DNA from: Flavobacterium flavigenum
GTDB lineage: Bacteria; Bacteroidota; Bacteroidia; Flavobacteriales; Flavobacteriaceae
Direction of reading: 5' to 3'
DNA: 64,000 nucleotides
Assembly: GCF_027111255.2 (NCBI RefSeq)
Contig: NZ_CP114285.2
Coordinates: 3,844,001 to 3,908,000 of the forward strand
Shown here: in pieces, positions 40,016 to 48,400 of the stretch
Position numbering within the stretch: the first letter of the stretch is position 1
Layout of the letters: each line of letters begins with the position of its first letter
Program-made: the position numbers and the translations under genes
Notes under the pieces: model-generated
Databases searched by the model: none
The model's input: the letters and a program-made list of their open reading frames with translations, nothing else
What the model was told of the DNA's origin: nothing

Positions 40016-42157
40016 TTATTTTTTTATCAATTTGATGGTTTCAACCTGATTGTTATCATGAGTTATTTTCAATAAATAAATTCCATTAGGAGAGCTATTT
40101 AAATTCAAATTGGTATTTCCTGTATTAATATTTTCCGATTTAATGATTTTTCCATTCAAATCATATACTATAATAGCGGCACGTGTATCAGTATTTAAAG
40201 AAAATACGCCACTTGACGGGTTAGGATAGACCGCTGTTTTTGATGAAAATTCAAAATGATCGTTATTTAAATTAGTCGAACAGGTATTTCCTGTTGTCAC
40301 AATACTGGTTGCAGTCCAGTTTGAGACAGTTCCCGTAAGTGCAAAGCCATCCAATGTTCCTGTATAAGCATTGCTGCTGGAATCTACTAATGTATTTACA
40401 GTTGAATTATTGGTATTATCAAGACCTTGATTAAATTGGTAATAAGCTAATAAACCTGTTTGTCCTGGACCTAATTCGCAATTCTTATTATTTTGGATTT
40501 CAGTTTGAGTCAAAGCTTTGTTCCAAATACGAACTTCATCCATTTGTCCCTTAAAAATTTCTCCATAGCCATTATATCCTAATATCATGGGTGCCACGCT
40601 TGCTGGCAAAGTATAATTGGCCTGAGTAGGTGTGCTACCAACATTTACTCCATCAACATATAGCGTTACAGAAGTGCCATCAAACACCATCGCTACATGT
40701 TGCCATGTGTCTGGAATAACTGTTCCTCCTGTAACTACGTAACTACCAAAACCAATGAAACAATTAAATTCACCATTAGCGGTACGTAAATCGAATTGAG
40801 TTGAAGATCCGTTACCATGATTGGAAACAATAGTTTCTATTTTTGAATCCCTGGTTGTTTTGATCCATGCCTCAACGGTTAATTTGTTGGTATTACTCAA
40901 TACTGTAGAAATATCGGTGTCGCAGTTTACTTTGTCATCTATTCCATCAAAATCCAATGCCGATGCATTAAGGTTTACCTGAACAGCTGTTCTTAAGCTT
41001 TCGCACCCTGAAACCGTTTGAGAAACATAATAAGTGCCGCCCGTTATTGGAGTTGAATTTGCCAAAGGTGTTCCTCCTGTAGGATCTGCATACCATTTTA
41101 AGTCGGTCCCTGTTGCTGTAAGGTTGGCAATAGTAGCATTTTTACTAAATGTTTGGGTACTAATTGCTGTTGGTGCCGAAGTTGTATTTATCGTTACGAC
41201 AACCGCTCTTTTTGGACTTTCGCAGCTACCAATAGTTTGCGAAACATAATAAGTTGTTCCTGATGTCAATGCAGTTGTGACATCCAATTCGTTTACTGAT
41301 GCCAAGGAAGAATACCATTTTATATTGGTTCCTGTAGCCGTTAAATCAGCAACTGTAGCTGCCGTACAAAAAACTTGCGGACTTGTAACCGATAATTGTT
41401 CCGGACTCATTGTTCCTGTAACAACACCACCTGGCGAAACCCAGTTCGAGTTAGATCCGCTTAAGGCAAATCCGTTTAATGTACCGGTATTATTATTTCC
41501 ACTAGCATCTGTCAGGGTAGTAATTGCGGTATTATCTGCAGCGTCAACACCTTGATTGCATTTGTAATAAGCTACCAATCCTACTTGGTCTGCAGAAAGT
41601 TCGCCGTTCATATTGTTTTGAATTTCACATTCAGGCAAAACTCTGTTCCAGATACGTACTTCGTCTAATTTACCTCCAAGTAAATTTGCAGTATCAAATG
41701 TACCAAGTCGTACAGCGCTTCCGCCAGTAAAAGGAGCTACAGAGGTATTGCTTGCTACTAAAACACCATTTTTATACATTTTCATTGTGGTGGTTGCCGC
41801 ATCATAAGTCAAAGCAACGTGATACCATGTATTGGCTGCAATTGGAGTCGGGTCCTGCACTGCATTCCAGATTCCATTGTGTCCCGCCGACAATCTGTTT
41901 CCATAATTTGCAGAGGGATATAGTGCGTGTTGCCCATCTGAGCCACCCGAAATAAGATTGTTTTGGAGACTTAAATTTGACACATAAAACCAGGCTTCTT
42001 TTGTATATGTTGCAGGCATTATATCCCCCAGTTCCACATAATCATCGAAACCATCAAAAGACAATGCACTTGCTGAAACCTGTCCTCTCGAAAAATTTGT
42101 AGCCAGGACAATGGCAAACAAAAGTATTTGATTTCTTAATAGAGTAATTTTTCTCAT
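40016..42157 (-). CDS. Secreted LamG/Ig-like protein with a type IX sorting signal
   Basis: A 713-residue surface protein. A signal peptide is followed by a LamG/concanavalin-like domain (about 27-195, with FDGFDDYVELGD and KLDEVRIWNRVLPECEIQNN), two Ig-like repeats (about 250-395, the GTTYYVSQTIGSCES and GGTYYVSQTVSGCES units), a second LamG domain (about 400-565) and a C-terminal type IX secretion/sorting domain with AVYPNPSSGVFSL, GKIIKSENI and NGIYLLKITHDN. Secreted through T9SS and anchored on the surface, it probably binds glycans. Monocistronic. Confidence 0.92.
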   Translation of the reverse strand: MRKITLLRNQILLFAIVLATNFSRGQVSASALSFDGFDDYVELGDIMPATYTKEAWFYVSNLSLQNNLISGGSDGQHALYPSANYGNRLSAGHNGIWNAVQDPTPIAANTWYHVALTYDAATTTMKMYKNGVLVASNTSVAPFTGGSAVRLGTFDTANLLGGKLDEVRIWNRVLPECEIQNNMNGELSADQVGLVAYYKCNQGVDAADNTAITTLTDASGNNNTGTLNGFALSGSNSNWVSPGGVVTGTMSPEQLSVTSPQVFCTAATVADLTATGTNIKWYSSLASVNELDVTTALTSGTTYYVSQTIGSCESPKRAVVVTINTTSAPTAISTQTFSKNATIANLTATGTDLKWYADPTGGTPLANSTPITGGTYYVSQTVSGCESLRTAVQVNLNASALDFDGIDDKVNCDTDISTVLSNTNKLTVEAWIKTTRDSKIETIVSNHGNGSSTQFDLRTANGEFNCFIGFGSYVVTGGTVIPDTWQHVAMVFDGTSVTLYVDGVNVGSTPTQANYTLPASVAPMILGYNGYGEIFKGQMDEVRIWNKALTQTEIQNNKNCELGPGQTGLLAYYQFNQGLDNTNNSTVNTLVDSSSNAYTGTLDGFALTGTVSNWTATSIVTTGNTCSTNLNNDHFEFSSKTAVYPNPSSGVFSLNTDTRAAIIVYDLNGKIIKSENINTGNTNLNLNSSPNGIYLLKITHDNNQVETIKLIKK

Positions 42158-42266
42158 AGTTTTTCTTTAAAATGTTAGATTACAAAATTGCGGTAAATTC
42201 AAACGAATTTATACAAGGGGTAACCCTTGATTAATTACTCCGGATCTGAAATTCATTTGAAATAGA

Positions 42267-42274
42267 TACATTTG
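42267..42274 (+). promoter_or_regulatory. -7 box (TACATTTG) for the TPR histidine kinase gene
   Basis: Exact consensus match. Because it covers 42272, an ATG there would lie inside the promoter. This supports the downstream ATG at 42293 as the real start. Confidence 0.55.
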
Positions 42275-42292
42275 TCGAAAATATATCTGAAA

Positions 42293-44284
42293 ATGAATAA
42301 ACCATTTGCATGTATTCTGTTACTTGTAATAATAATGCTATTTGTAAACTGTAGGGAAAAGAAAGAAAATGCAGTTATTTTTGTAAAAGAAGAACCAGTT
42401 AAGGAAGATGCTGTTAAAGCATGGCTGCATAAAGCAGAAAACTACAAAAAGAGTGATAAATATCTAATGGTTTTTTATAACTATTACGATCAAAAAATAA
42501 AAGCAAAGAAATATCTGAATGCAGCAGAGATTTTAGATATCGCTTGTGTATATCTTGCAGATTCTTATGATTTTAATGATCGCTTTTTAGCAAAAGTAAA
42601 AGAATTTGATTCCAAATACAGGGAAAAAGTCCCTGCATTAAAAACAACTTTTGTAGATGCTTATCTGGCTAATTATTATTTCGATAAGTATAATTTAAAA
42701 AAGGCATGTCAGTACTTTAAAAAGATTACTACATTAGAACCTTACGATTATAACAGCTGTTATAATATTGCCAGAGCTTACTATGACTTGTCTTATATTT
42801 ATTATATTATGGGGAAGCAAAATTTAAGCCTCCTTGCCAATCAGAAATCTTTCGAATATTTTACTAAAATAAATAACCCTAAAGGACTGGCTTTTGTTTA
42901 TTCTAATTATGCCAATATCTATACGGCTATTGGTGATAAAAAAAGGGCGATTGAAAACGCAGACAAAGCCATTCAAGCCTATAAAAAAATTGACAATACT
43001 TATAATGTGTATATCGGTTTGATTAATAAAATTTCGATATATGAATATTTAAAAGATGAACGCGAAAGACCCCTGATAGATTCGGTTTATCAGGCTTTTA
43101 CAGAAAGCAAAGACGAAAGTAAAATTTTAAAAATAAAGTTGTTTGATTTTAAGATTGAAAATTTAATTCATGAGAACAAATTATCAGAAGCAAAAAAAAT
43201 AATTGATGATTTAAAACCAATTGTAGAAGATATAGATTCTGATGATCTGACACAGGAATATAAATTAACATCTGCATTGTATGAGATAAAAAAGAATCCT
43301 AATTATTCCAATTTTGAAGATTTCAAAAAAGCATTGCCCACTTTAATAAGCAACCAGCAATACGAAAAAGTAAATATGGTTTATGGGCTATTACAAAAAA
43401 ATGCCATTCAAAATAAAGATTATAAAGATGCATTAAATTATGAATCCAAAAAGAAAATTATTGCGGATAGTATTGGAAATATAATTACCCGAATAAAGAC
43501 AGTTGAGCTTGAAAAAAAATACCAAACTGAAAAAAAAGTCCAGCAACTAAAAATTAAAGAACAGACTATCACTAATAAAAACACAACGATTGCACTTTTA
43601 GGTGCCACTCTTATTGGGATACTTTTTATAAGTTTTGCTTTCAACCTAATACAAAAACAAAAAAAGTTACGTCTTGAAAAACAAAACGCACAATTATACA
43701 CCAAGCAACTCCTGGAAAAAACAGAAGAAGAACGCAAACGTATTGCAAGCGATTTACATGACAGTGTAAGTCATGAATTATTGAGTTTAAAAAACTCCCT
43801 TGAGCAAAAAGCAGAAATTACCAATCAAAAAATTGATGCCATTATCAATGATATTCGTAGTATCAGCAGAAATTTACACCCTGTAATGTTTGATAAAATA
43901 GGATTAAAAGAAAGTATCAATCAAATGGTAGAAAGGGCAGAATCTGTTAATGATTTCATGGTTACGGCCGAGATTGATTATCACAGTGTTTTATCTTCTT
44001 CCGATGAATTACAAATTTACCGTATTGTGCAGGAAGCCCTTTCCAATATCATAAAATATGCTGATGCAATTGCTGCTAAAATTTCTATAACTGAAAACGA
44101 AAACAGTATTATCATTGAAATTAAAGACAATGGAAAAGGATTTAATGTAGAAGAAACTTTAAACAGTAAATCTTCCTTTGGCCTGCATAATATTATAGAA
44201 CGAAGCAGAGCTATTGGCGGACACGCTAATATCACATCGAATACAAACGGCACAATAATTACCATAGAAATAAAGAAGGCCTAA
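42293..44284 (+). CDS. TPR-containing sensor histidine kinase (HisKA_3 type)
   Basis: From the ATG at 42293 the protein starts MNKPFACILLLVIIMLFVNC, a lipoprotein-type signal, so the sensor part is probably exported. TPR-like helices follow (about 60-330; SVYQAF and AFVYSNYANIYTAIGDKKRA), then a membrane helix (about 430), and the phosphoacceptor H489 in ASDLHDSVSHEL. The ATPase N-box is QEALSNIIKYADAIA (about 573). This is a common Bacteroidota design in which exported TPRs sense an envelope signal. It overlaps the response-regulator gene by one base. Confidence 0.9.
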   Translation: MNKPFACILLLVIIMLFVNCREKKENAVIFVKEEPVKEDAVKAWLHKAENYKKSDKYLMVFYNYYDQKIKAKKYLNAAEILDIACVYLADSYDFNDRFLAKVKEFDSKYREKVPALKTTFVDAYLANYYFDKYNLKKACQYFKKITTLEPYDYNSCYNIARAYYDLSYIYYIMGKQNLSLLANQKSFEYFTKINNPKGLAFVYSNYANIYTAIGDKKRAIENADKAIQAYKKIDNTYNVYIGLINKISIYEYLKDERERPLIDSVYQAFTESKDESKILKIKLFDFKIENLIHENKLSEAKKIIDDLKPIVEDIDSDDLTQEYKLTSALYEIKKNPNYSNFEDFKKALPTLISNQQYEKVNMVYGLLQKNAIQNKDYKDALNYESKKKIIADSIGNIITRIKTVELEKKYQTEKKVQQLKIKEQTITNKNTTIALLGATLIGILFISFAFNLIQKQKKLRLEKQNAQLYTKQLLEKTEEERKRIASDLHDSVSHELLSLKNSLEQKAEITNQKIDAIINDIRSISRNLHPVMFDKIGLKESINQMVERAESVNDFMVTAEIDYHSVLSSSDELQIYRIVQEALSNIIKYADAIAAKISITENENSIIIEIKDNGKGFNVEETLNSKSSFGLHNIIERSRAIGGHANITSNTNGTIITIEIKKA

Positions 44285-44904
44285 TGAGAATATTAATTGC
44301 AGACGACCATCCTTTTACCCTCTCGGGGACAAAAAGTTTTGTAGAATCTTATGGTTATGTTGTTGAGGATACGTGTTCGAATGGTATTTCGGCATTAAAC
44401 CTGATTAAACTCCATTTACCGGATATTGCTATTCTAGACATCAATATGCCGGGTTTGGATGGTCTTGATGTAGCCAAAGCAATACAGGAAAGTAAACTGA
44501 AAACCAAAATCATTTTGCTAACCATGCATAAAGAAATGACCATATATAAAAAAGCAAAAGAATACGGAATTTATGGCTATATATTGAAGGAACATGCGCA
44601 AACCGAATTACAAAAATGCCTTAAGGAAGTAAAAAAAGGAAATGAATATATGAGCATTTCCTTAAAAAACGACCTGATAACAGATATTCCTAATGATGAT
44701 AATGAACTGGCCAATCTTACCTTATCCGAAAGAAAAATCATTGAACTGATCACGCAGCAAAAAACTACAAAACAAATTGCCGAGTTGTTATTTTTATCTG
44801 AAAAAACAGTTGAAGGCCACCGAAGCAAAATAATCGATAAATTAGGTTTGCCTAAAGAAAAAAATGCATTACTGATTTGGGCCATACAGAATAGTAAAAA
44901 GTAG
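44284..44904 (+). CDS. NarL/LuxR-family response regulator
   Basis: A 206-residue two-domain regulator: receiver with D7, D8 and phosphoacceptor D52 (AILDINMPG), followed by a LuxR-type HTH (LSERKIIELITQQKTTKQIA ... EKTVEGHRSKIIDKLG). It overlaps the preceding kinase gene by one base, so the two form an adjacent cognate pair. A Flavo-1-like element follows 68 bases after its stop. Confidence 0.92.
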   Translation: MRILIADDHPFTLSGTKSFVESYGYVVEDTCSNGISALNLIKLHLPDIAILDINMPGLDGLDVAKAIQESKLKTKIILLTMHKEMTIYKKAKEYGIYGYILKEHAQTELQKCLKEVKKGNEYMSISLKNDLITDIPNDDNELANLTLSERKIIELITQQKTTKQIAELLFLSEKTVEGHRSKIIDKLGLPKEKNALLIWAIQNSKK

Positions 44905-44972
44905 AAAAATTAATTTTATATTTTCTTTGTTTCAGATTGCAACAACAACTTCTGAAAATAAAACTTCTAATC

Positions 44973-45041
44973 TAGCCCTGATAGCAGCGGCATCCTGTTG
45001 TTGCGGGGTTCGCAACAACAGATACAGCGGATAGCAGGACT
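44973..45041 (+). ncRNA. Flavo-1-like structured element
   Basis: The core TAGCCCTGATAGCAGCGGCATCC splits around a perfect hairpin (TGTTGTTGCG, loop GGGTT, CGCAACAACA) and closes with GATACAGCGGATAGCAGGACT (positions 45021-45041). The copy at 5366 has the same loop but different stem bases that still pair: compensatory change. The shared downstream CTGCTCCTGAAA ends near 45078. It lies between the response regulator and the pirin promoter. Confidence 0.6.
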
Positions 45042-45105
45042 GAAGGTCTTGTGAAAACTAAAATTACTGCTCCTGAAACCATTACAATTTAACTTAAAAA
45101 CACTT

Positions 45106-45121
45106 CTTAATCTACATTAAG
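45106..45121. promoter_or_regulatory. Candidate operator dyad upstream of pirin
   Basis: CTTAATCTACATTAAG: CTTAA and TTAAG arms around six bases. It ends 22 bases before the -7 box TAAATTTG, the same distance as the matching dyad upstream of the yceI gene. Confidence 0.55.
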
Positions 45122-45143
45122 TACGTTTTGCTTCCTACCATCG

Positions 45144-45151
45144 TAAATTTG
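45144..45151 (+). promoter_or_regulatory. pirin -7 box (TAAATTTG)
   Basis: Exact TAnnTTTG match 29 bases before the pirin ATG; no TTG at the standard distance, where the dyad's end lies. Confidence 0.55.
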
Positions 45152-45180
45152 TATTATAAAAATAACAAATACACAAAATC

Positions 45181-45897
45181 ATGGAAAATATAGTATTGCA
45201 CAAAGCAGAAACAAGAGGAAATGCAAATCACGGATGGTTGAACGCTTATCATAGCTTTAGTTTTGCAAGCTGGTACAATCCGGAAAGAATTCAGTTTGGA
45301 GCTCTTCGCGTTTTGAACGATGACACGATTGCAGGCGGAATGGGTTTTGGTACACATCCTCACGATAATATGGAAATCATTACCATTCCGTTAGAAGGTG
45401 ATTTGGCGCACAAAGACAGCATGGGAAACACTGAAGTAATCAAAAACGGAGACATTCAGGTAATGAGTGCCGGAACCGGAATTCAGCATAGTGAGTTTAA
45501 CCCGAATGCAGACCAGCAGACAAAATTATTGCAAATCTGGCTGTTTCCAAACAAAAGAAACGTTACGCCGCGCTATCAGCAAATCACTTTAAATGTGGCT
45601 GACAGGCACAATAAACTGGCACAGGTTTTATCTCCAAATGCTGATGACGACGGTGTTTGGATTCATCAGGATGCCTGGTTCAATATGGGTAATTTTGATG
45701 CGGGAACTGCAACCGAATATAAAATCAAAAAAGAAGGGAATGGAGTGTATGCTTTCATCTTAAAAGGAAATGTTACCATTAATGGTCAGGAATTAAATAC
45801 CCGTGATGCTGTTGGAATTTCAGGAACTGACACTTTGAGCATTAAAGCAGATACTGATGCAGAATTTTTATTGATGGATATTCCGATGAATTATTAA
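45181..45897 (+). CDS. Pirin-family cupin protein
   Basis: A 238-residue bicupin. The N-terminal cupin has the metal-binding pattern GFGTHPHDNMEIITIPLEG ... GTGIQHSEFN, with three histidines and a glutamate typical of pirins, some of which act as quercetinases or redox-sensing regulators. The C-terminal cupin is degenerate. The gene shares promoter architecture with the yceI-type gene downstream, suggesting co-regulation, perhaps by oxidative or electrophile stress (inference). Confidence 0.9.
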   Translation: MENIVLHKAETRGNANHGWLNAYHSFSFASWYNPERIQFGALRVLNDDTIAGGMGFGTHPHDNMEIITIPLEGDLAHKDSMGNTEVIKNGDIQVMSAGTGIQHSEFNPNADQQTKLLQIWLFPNKRNVTPRYQQITLNVADRHNKLAQVLSPNADDDGVWIHQDAWFNMGNFDAGTATEYKIKKEGNGVYAFILKGNVTINGQELNTRDAVGISGTDTLSIKADTDAEFLLMDIPMNY

Positions 45898-45907
45898 TTT
45901 AAAATTA

Positions 45908-46047
45908 AACACATAGATGCATAGGTTTTTCTCCTTTTGAAAGAGATATAAAAGAGAAACATATTTCTCAACACATAGCTATGTGTTTTTAGAATAAGTG
46001 CAACGCCTTTTTTCATTTACAAAAACTATGATTCTATGTGTTGAAAT
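45908..46047. repeat. Inverted-repeat element of the ACACATAGAT family
   Basis: The left arm ACACATAGATGCATAG and the right arm CTATGATTCTATGTGTTG are near complements, with an extra internal CACATAGCTATGTG palindrome. The family also occurs in the nirB-nirD gap. This stretch and the following repeat fill the gap between pirin and yceI. Confidence 0.6.
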
Positions 46048-46140
46048 AATTACACATTACAAAACGACAGACAAGTTCTCAATAACTTCTTTGTCGTTTT
46101 TTTTAGATTAAAATTTATAATTTAAATGGAAGGTAAGTCT

Positions 46141-46201
46141 CCCGCAGATTTTGCAGATTAAGCTGATTTTTTTGATCTGCAGAATCTGCAAAATCTGCGG
46201 G
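46141..46201. repeat. Perfect 19-bp inverted repeat (CCCGCAGATTTTGCAGATT)
   Basis: Left arm 46141-46159 and right arm 46183-46201 are exact reverse complements separated by 23 bases. The GCAGATTTTGCAGATT word is a recognisable flavobacterial dispersed repeat. It precedes the yceI operator. Confidence 0.75.
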
Positions 46202-46252
46202 AAAAATAAATATTTGGACTTAATTTCATGAAAGACATTACGATTTTTATTT

Positions 46253-46268
46253 CTTAATCTAGGTTAAG
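46253..46268. promoter_or_regulatory. Candidate operator dyad upstream of yceI
   Basis: CTTAATCTAGGTTAAG: CTTAA and TTAAG arms. It differs from the pirin dyad only at the two central-right bases and lies at the identical distance from the -7 box. Confidence 0.55.
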
Positions 46269-46290
46269 TGCTTTACGCTTACTGTCGCCG

Positions 46291-46298
46291 TAACTTTG
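46291..46298 (+). promoter_or_regulatory. yceI -7 box (TAACTTTG)
   Basis: Exact TAnnTTTG match 41 bases before the ATG, 22 bases after the dyad, mirroring pirin. Confidence 0.55.
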
Positions 46299-46339
46299 TC
46301 TTATCAAAATGAAAAATTAATTATTTAAAAAATAAAATT

Positions 46340-46873
46340 ATGGCAACTACAAAATGGTCAATTGACCCAACTCACTCAGAAATTGGTTTTAAAGTTAAAC
46401 ACATGATGTTTACAAATATTTCAGGAAAATTTGGAACTTACGATGCAACAATCACTACAGATGGTGATAACTTCGAAAATGCTGAAATTGAATTTTCTGG
46501 CGATATCGCTTCAATCGATACTGCGAATGCTGATAGAGATAGCCATTTAAAAAGTGCTGACTTTTTTGATGCTGAAAATCATCCAAAACTGACTTTCAAA
46601 GCTTCTTCTTTCAAAAAAATTAATGACGGAAAGTATGAAATCACAGGAGATTTAAACATCAGAGGTGTTGCAAAAACAGTAACTTTTCCGGTAGAATTTA
46701 GCGGAATCCTGACTGATCCATGGGGAAATACAAAAGTTGGTTTGAGCATAGAAGGAAAAATCAACCGTAAAGACTGGGGGCTAAACTGGAACTCTGCTCT
46801 TGAAACCGGTGGTGTTTTGGTTGGCGAAGAAGTAAAACTGAATATTGAATTGCAATTTGCTAAACAGGCTTAA
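46340..46873 (+). CDS. YceI-family lipocalin-like protein
   Basis: A 177-residue beta-barrel protein of the YceI family: WSIDPTHSEIGFKVKHMMFT at the start, the HPKLTFKASSFKKI segment and the closing VGLSIEGKINRKDWGL. Members bind isoprenoid or other hydrophobic ligands. There is no signal peptide, so this copy is probably cytoplasmic, unlike E. coli YceI. It is probably co-regulated with pirin through a shared dyad. Confidence 0.92.
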   Translation: MATTKWSIDPTHSEIGFKVKHMMFTNISGKFGTYDATITTDGDNFENAEIEFSGDIASIDTANADRDSHLKSADFFDAENHPKLTFKASSFKKINDGKYEITGDLNIRGVAKTVTFPVEFSGILTDPWGNTKVGLSIEGKINRKDWGLNWNSALETGGVLVGEEVKLNIELQFAKQA

Positions 46874-46936
46874 TTATTATTTATTCTTTTGATTGTTTGT
46901 TTTTTATTAATTGATCAACAGAATATTTATACATTA

Positions 46937-46972
46937 AAAATCCTTCTTAAACTTTTGTCTAAGAAGGATTTT
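46937..46972. terminator. Bidirectional terminator between yceI and fabD
   Basis: AAAATCCTTCTTA and TAAGAAGGATTTT form a 13-bp stem around ten bases, flanked by A- and T-runs, between convergent genes. Confidence 0.85.
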
Positions 46973-46998
46973 ATTATTTTATACTTAATTGAATAAAA

Positions 46999-47874
46999 TT
47001 AAGCGTTTGCCGTAGCAGCTTCTTTATCAATTTTATTAATTAAACCGGCTAATACTTTTCCTGGGCCAACTTCAGTGAATAAAGTAGCGCCGTCTGCAAT
47101 CATTTGTTGTACTGATTGTGTCCATTTTACCGGAGCAGTCAATTGGATGATTAAGTTCTTTTTGATTTCGCTTGCATCAGAAACTGCATTTGCCGTTACG
47201 TTTTGGTACACCGGACAAATTGGAGTAGAGAAGGAAGTCGCTTCGATAGCAGCCGCTAATTCTTCTCTTGCAGGTTCCATCATTGGTGAGTGAAATGCTC
47301 CACCGACAGGTAAAATTAAGGCTCTTTTTGCTCCTGCTGCTTTCATTGCTTCGCATGCTTTTTCAACAGCTGTTGTTTCTCCTGAAATTACTAATTGTCC
47401 AGGACAGTTGTAATTTGCAGCAACCACAACCCCGTCGATGGAAGCGCAAACTTCTTCGACAATATTATCTGCCAATCCTAAAACGGCAGCCATTGTAGAG
47501 GGTGTGATTTCACAAGCTTTTTGCATCGCTAAAGCGCGTTGTGAAACTAATTTTAATCCGTCTTCAAAAGATAAAGTTCCGTTGGCAACCAAAGCTGAAA
47601 ATTCTCCTAAAGAATGTCCTGCTACCATTTCCGGTTTAAAATCTTCTCCTAACGTTTTGGCTAAAATAACCGAATGTAAAAAAACGGCAGGCTGTGTTAC
47701 TTTAGTTTCTTTTAGTTCTTCGGCAGTGCCTTCAAACATGATATCTGTAATTCTGAAACCTAAAATTTCATTCGCTTTTTCGAATAATTCTTTGGCTAAA
47801 GCCGATGTTTCATATAAGTCTTTACCCATTCCTGTGAATTGAGCACCCTGACCCGGAAATACGTATGCTTTCAT
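46999..47874 (-). CDS. fabD: Malonyl-CoA:ACP transacylase
   Basis: Loads malonyl units onto acyl carrier protein for fatty acid synthesis. The nucleophile S88 lies in GHSLGEFSA, and the catalytic histidine H195 is in GAFHSPMM. The FPGQGAQFTGMG start motif and the 291-residue length are normal. The neighbouring fab genes are not in the window. A -7 box (TATTTTTG) precedes it. Confidence 0.94.
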   Translation of the reverse strand: MKAYVFPGQGAQFTGMGKDLYETSALAKELFEKANEILGFRITDIMFEGTAEELKETKVTQPAVFLHSVILAKTLGEDFKPEMVAGHSLGEFSALVANGTLSFEDGLKLVSQRALAMQKACEITPSTMAAVLGLADNIVEEVCASIDGVVVAANYNCPGQLVISGETTAVEKACEAMKAAGAKRALILPVGGAFHSPMMEPAREELAAAIEATSFSTPICPVYQNVTANAVSDASEIKKNLIIQLTAPVKWTQSVQQMIADGATLFTEVGPGKVLAGLINKIDKEAATANA

Positions 47875-47928
47875 TTGTCTAATTTGTTTTTTATTTTTTT
47901 GGAATTGAAATTAGCTTCAATTGAAAGG

Positions 47929-47936
47929 CAAAAATA
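47929..47936 (-). promoter_or_regulatory. fabD -7 box (TATTTTTG)
   Basis: CAAAAATA on the plus strand; exact TAnnTTTG match 54 bases before the fabD start. No clear TTG at the usual distance. Confidence 0.45.
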
Positions 47937-47944
47937 GCATTTTT

Positions 47945-48307
47945 TTAGCTCGTATAATCCTTAAACATGTAAATCCATGCTAATCTTGAGAATCGGAGAT
48001 TGAATGATGTAAATAAGATAATGACAACAGCAATAATCGGGATGATTCTTAAATCGAATGTGTTTTCAAAGAAAAACTGAGCAATACAATATGTCGCAAT
48101 TCCCTGAGCTACTGTTAATCCGTAATTTACATACATGGCACCAAAGAAAAAACCCGGTTCTTTCTGGAACTTATAGTGACAATGGCTGCAACTCTCATTC
48201 ATTTTTGGAAAGCCAAAATTCAGGAAAATATTTTTGTCTTTAAAAACTTTTCCTTTATGACAATGTGGACATTCGTTTTTTAAAATATGGATTAATGTAT
48301 TTGACAT
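47945..48307 (-). CDS. DUF983-domain membrane protein
   Basis: A 120-residue protein with an N-terminal zinc-ribbon-like segment (ECPHCHKGKVF ... SCSHCHYKF; two CxxC/CxxH pairs) and two hydrophobic helices in the second half (VNYGLTVAQGIATYCIAQFF and IIPIIAVVIILFTSFN). DUF983 proteins are conserved in Bacteroidota and alphaproteobacteria, and their function is unknown. Confidence 0.85.
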   Translation of the reverse strand: MSNTLIHILKNECPHCHKGKVFKDKNIFLNFGFPKMNESCSHCHYKFQKEPGFFFGAMYVNYGLTVAQGIATYCIAQFFFENTFDLRIIPIIAVVIILFTSFNLRFSRLAWIYMFKDYTS

Positions 48308-48329
48308 GACTTTGTTGTTTTTATTTATA

Positions 48330-48337
48330 CAAAGGTA
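48330..48337 (-). promoter_or_regulatory. -7 box (TACCTTTG) for the DUF983 gene
   Basis: CAAAGGTA on the plus strand; exact TAnnTTTG match 22 bases before the start. Confidence 0.5.
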
Positions 48338-48400
48338 AATCAGATTCTATTGAAACCTTTTTTATATCTTCGCTACTTATAGCACAATAAAGACATTTTT

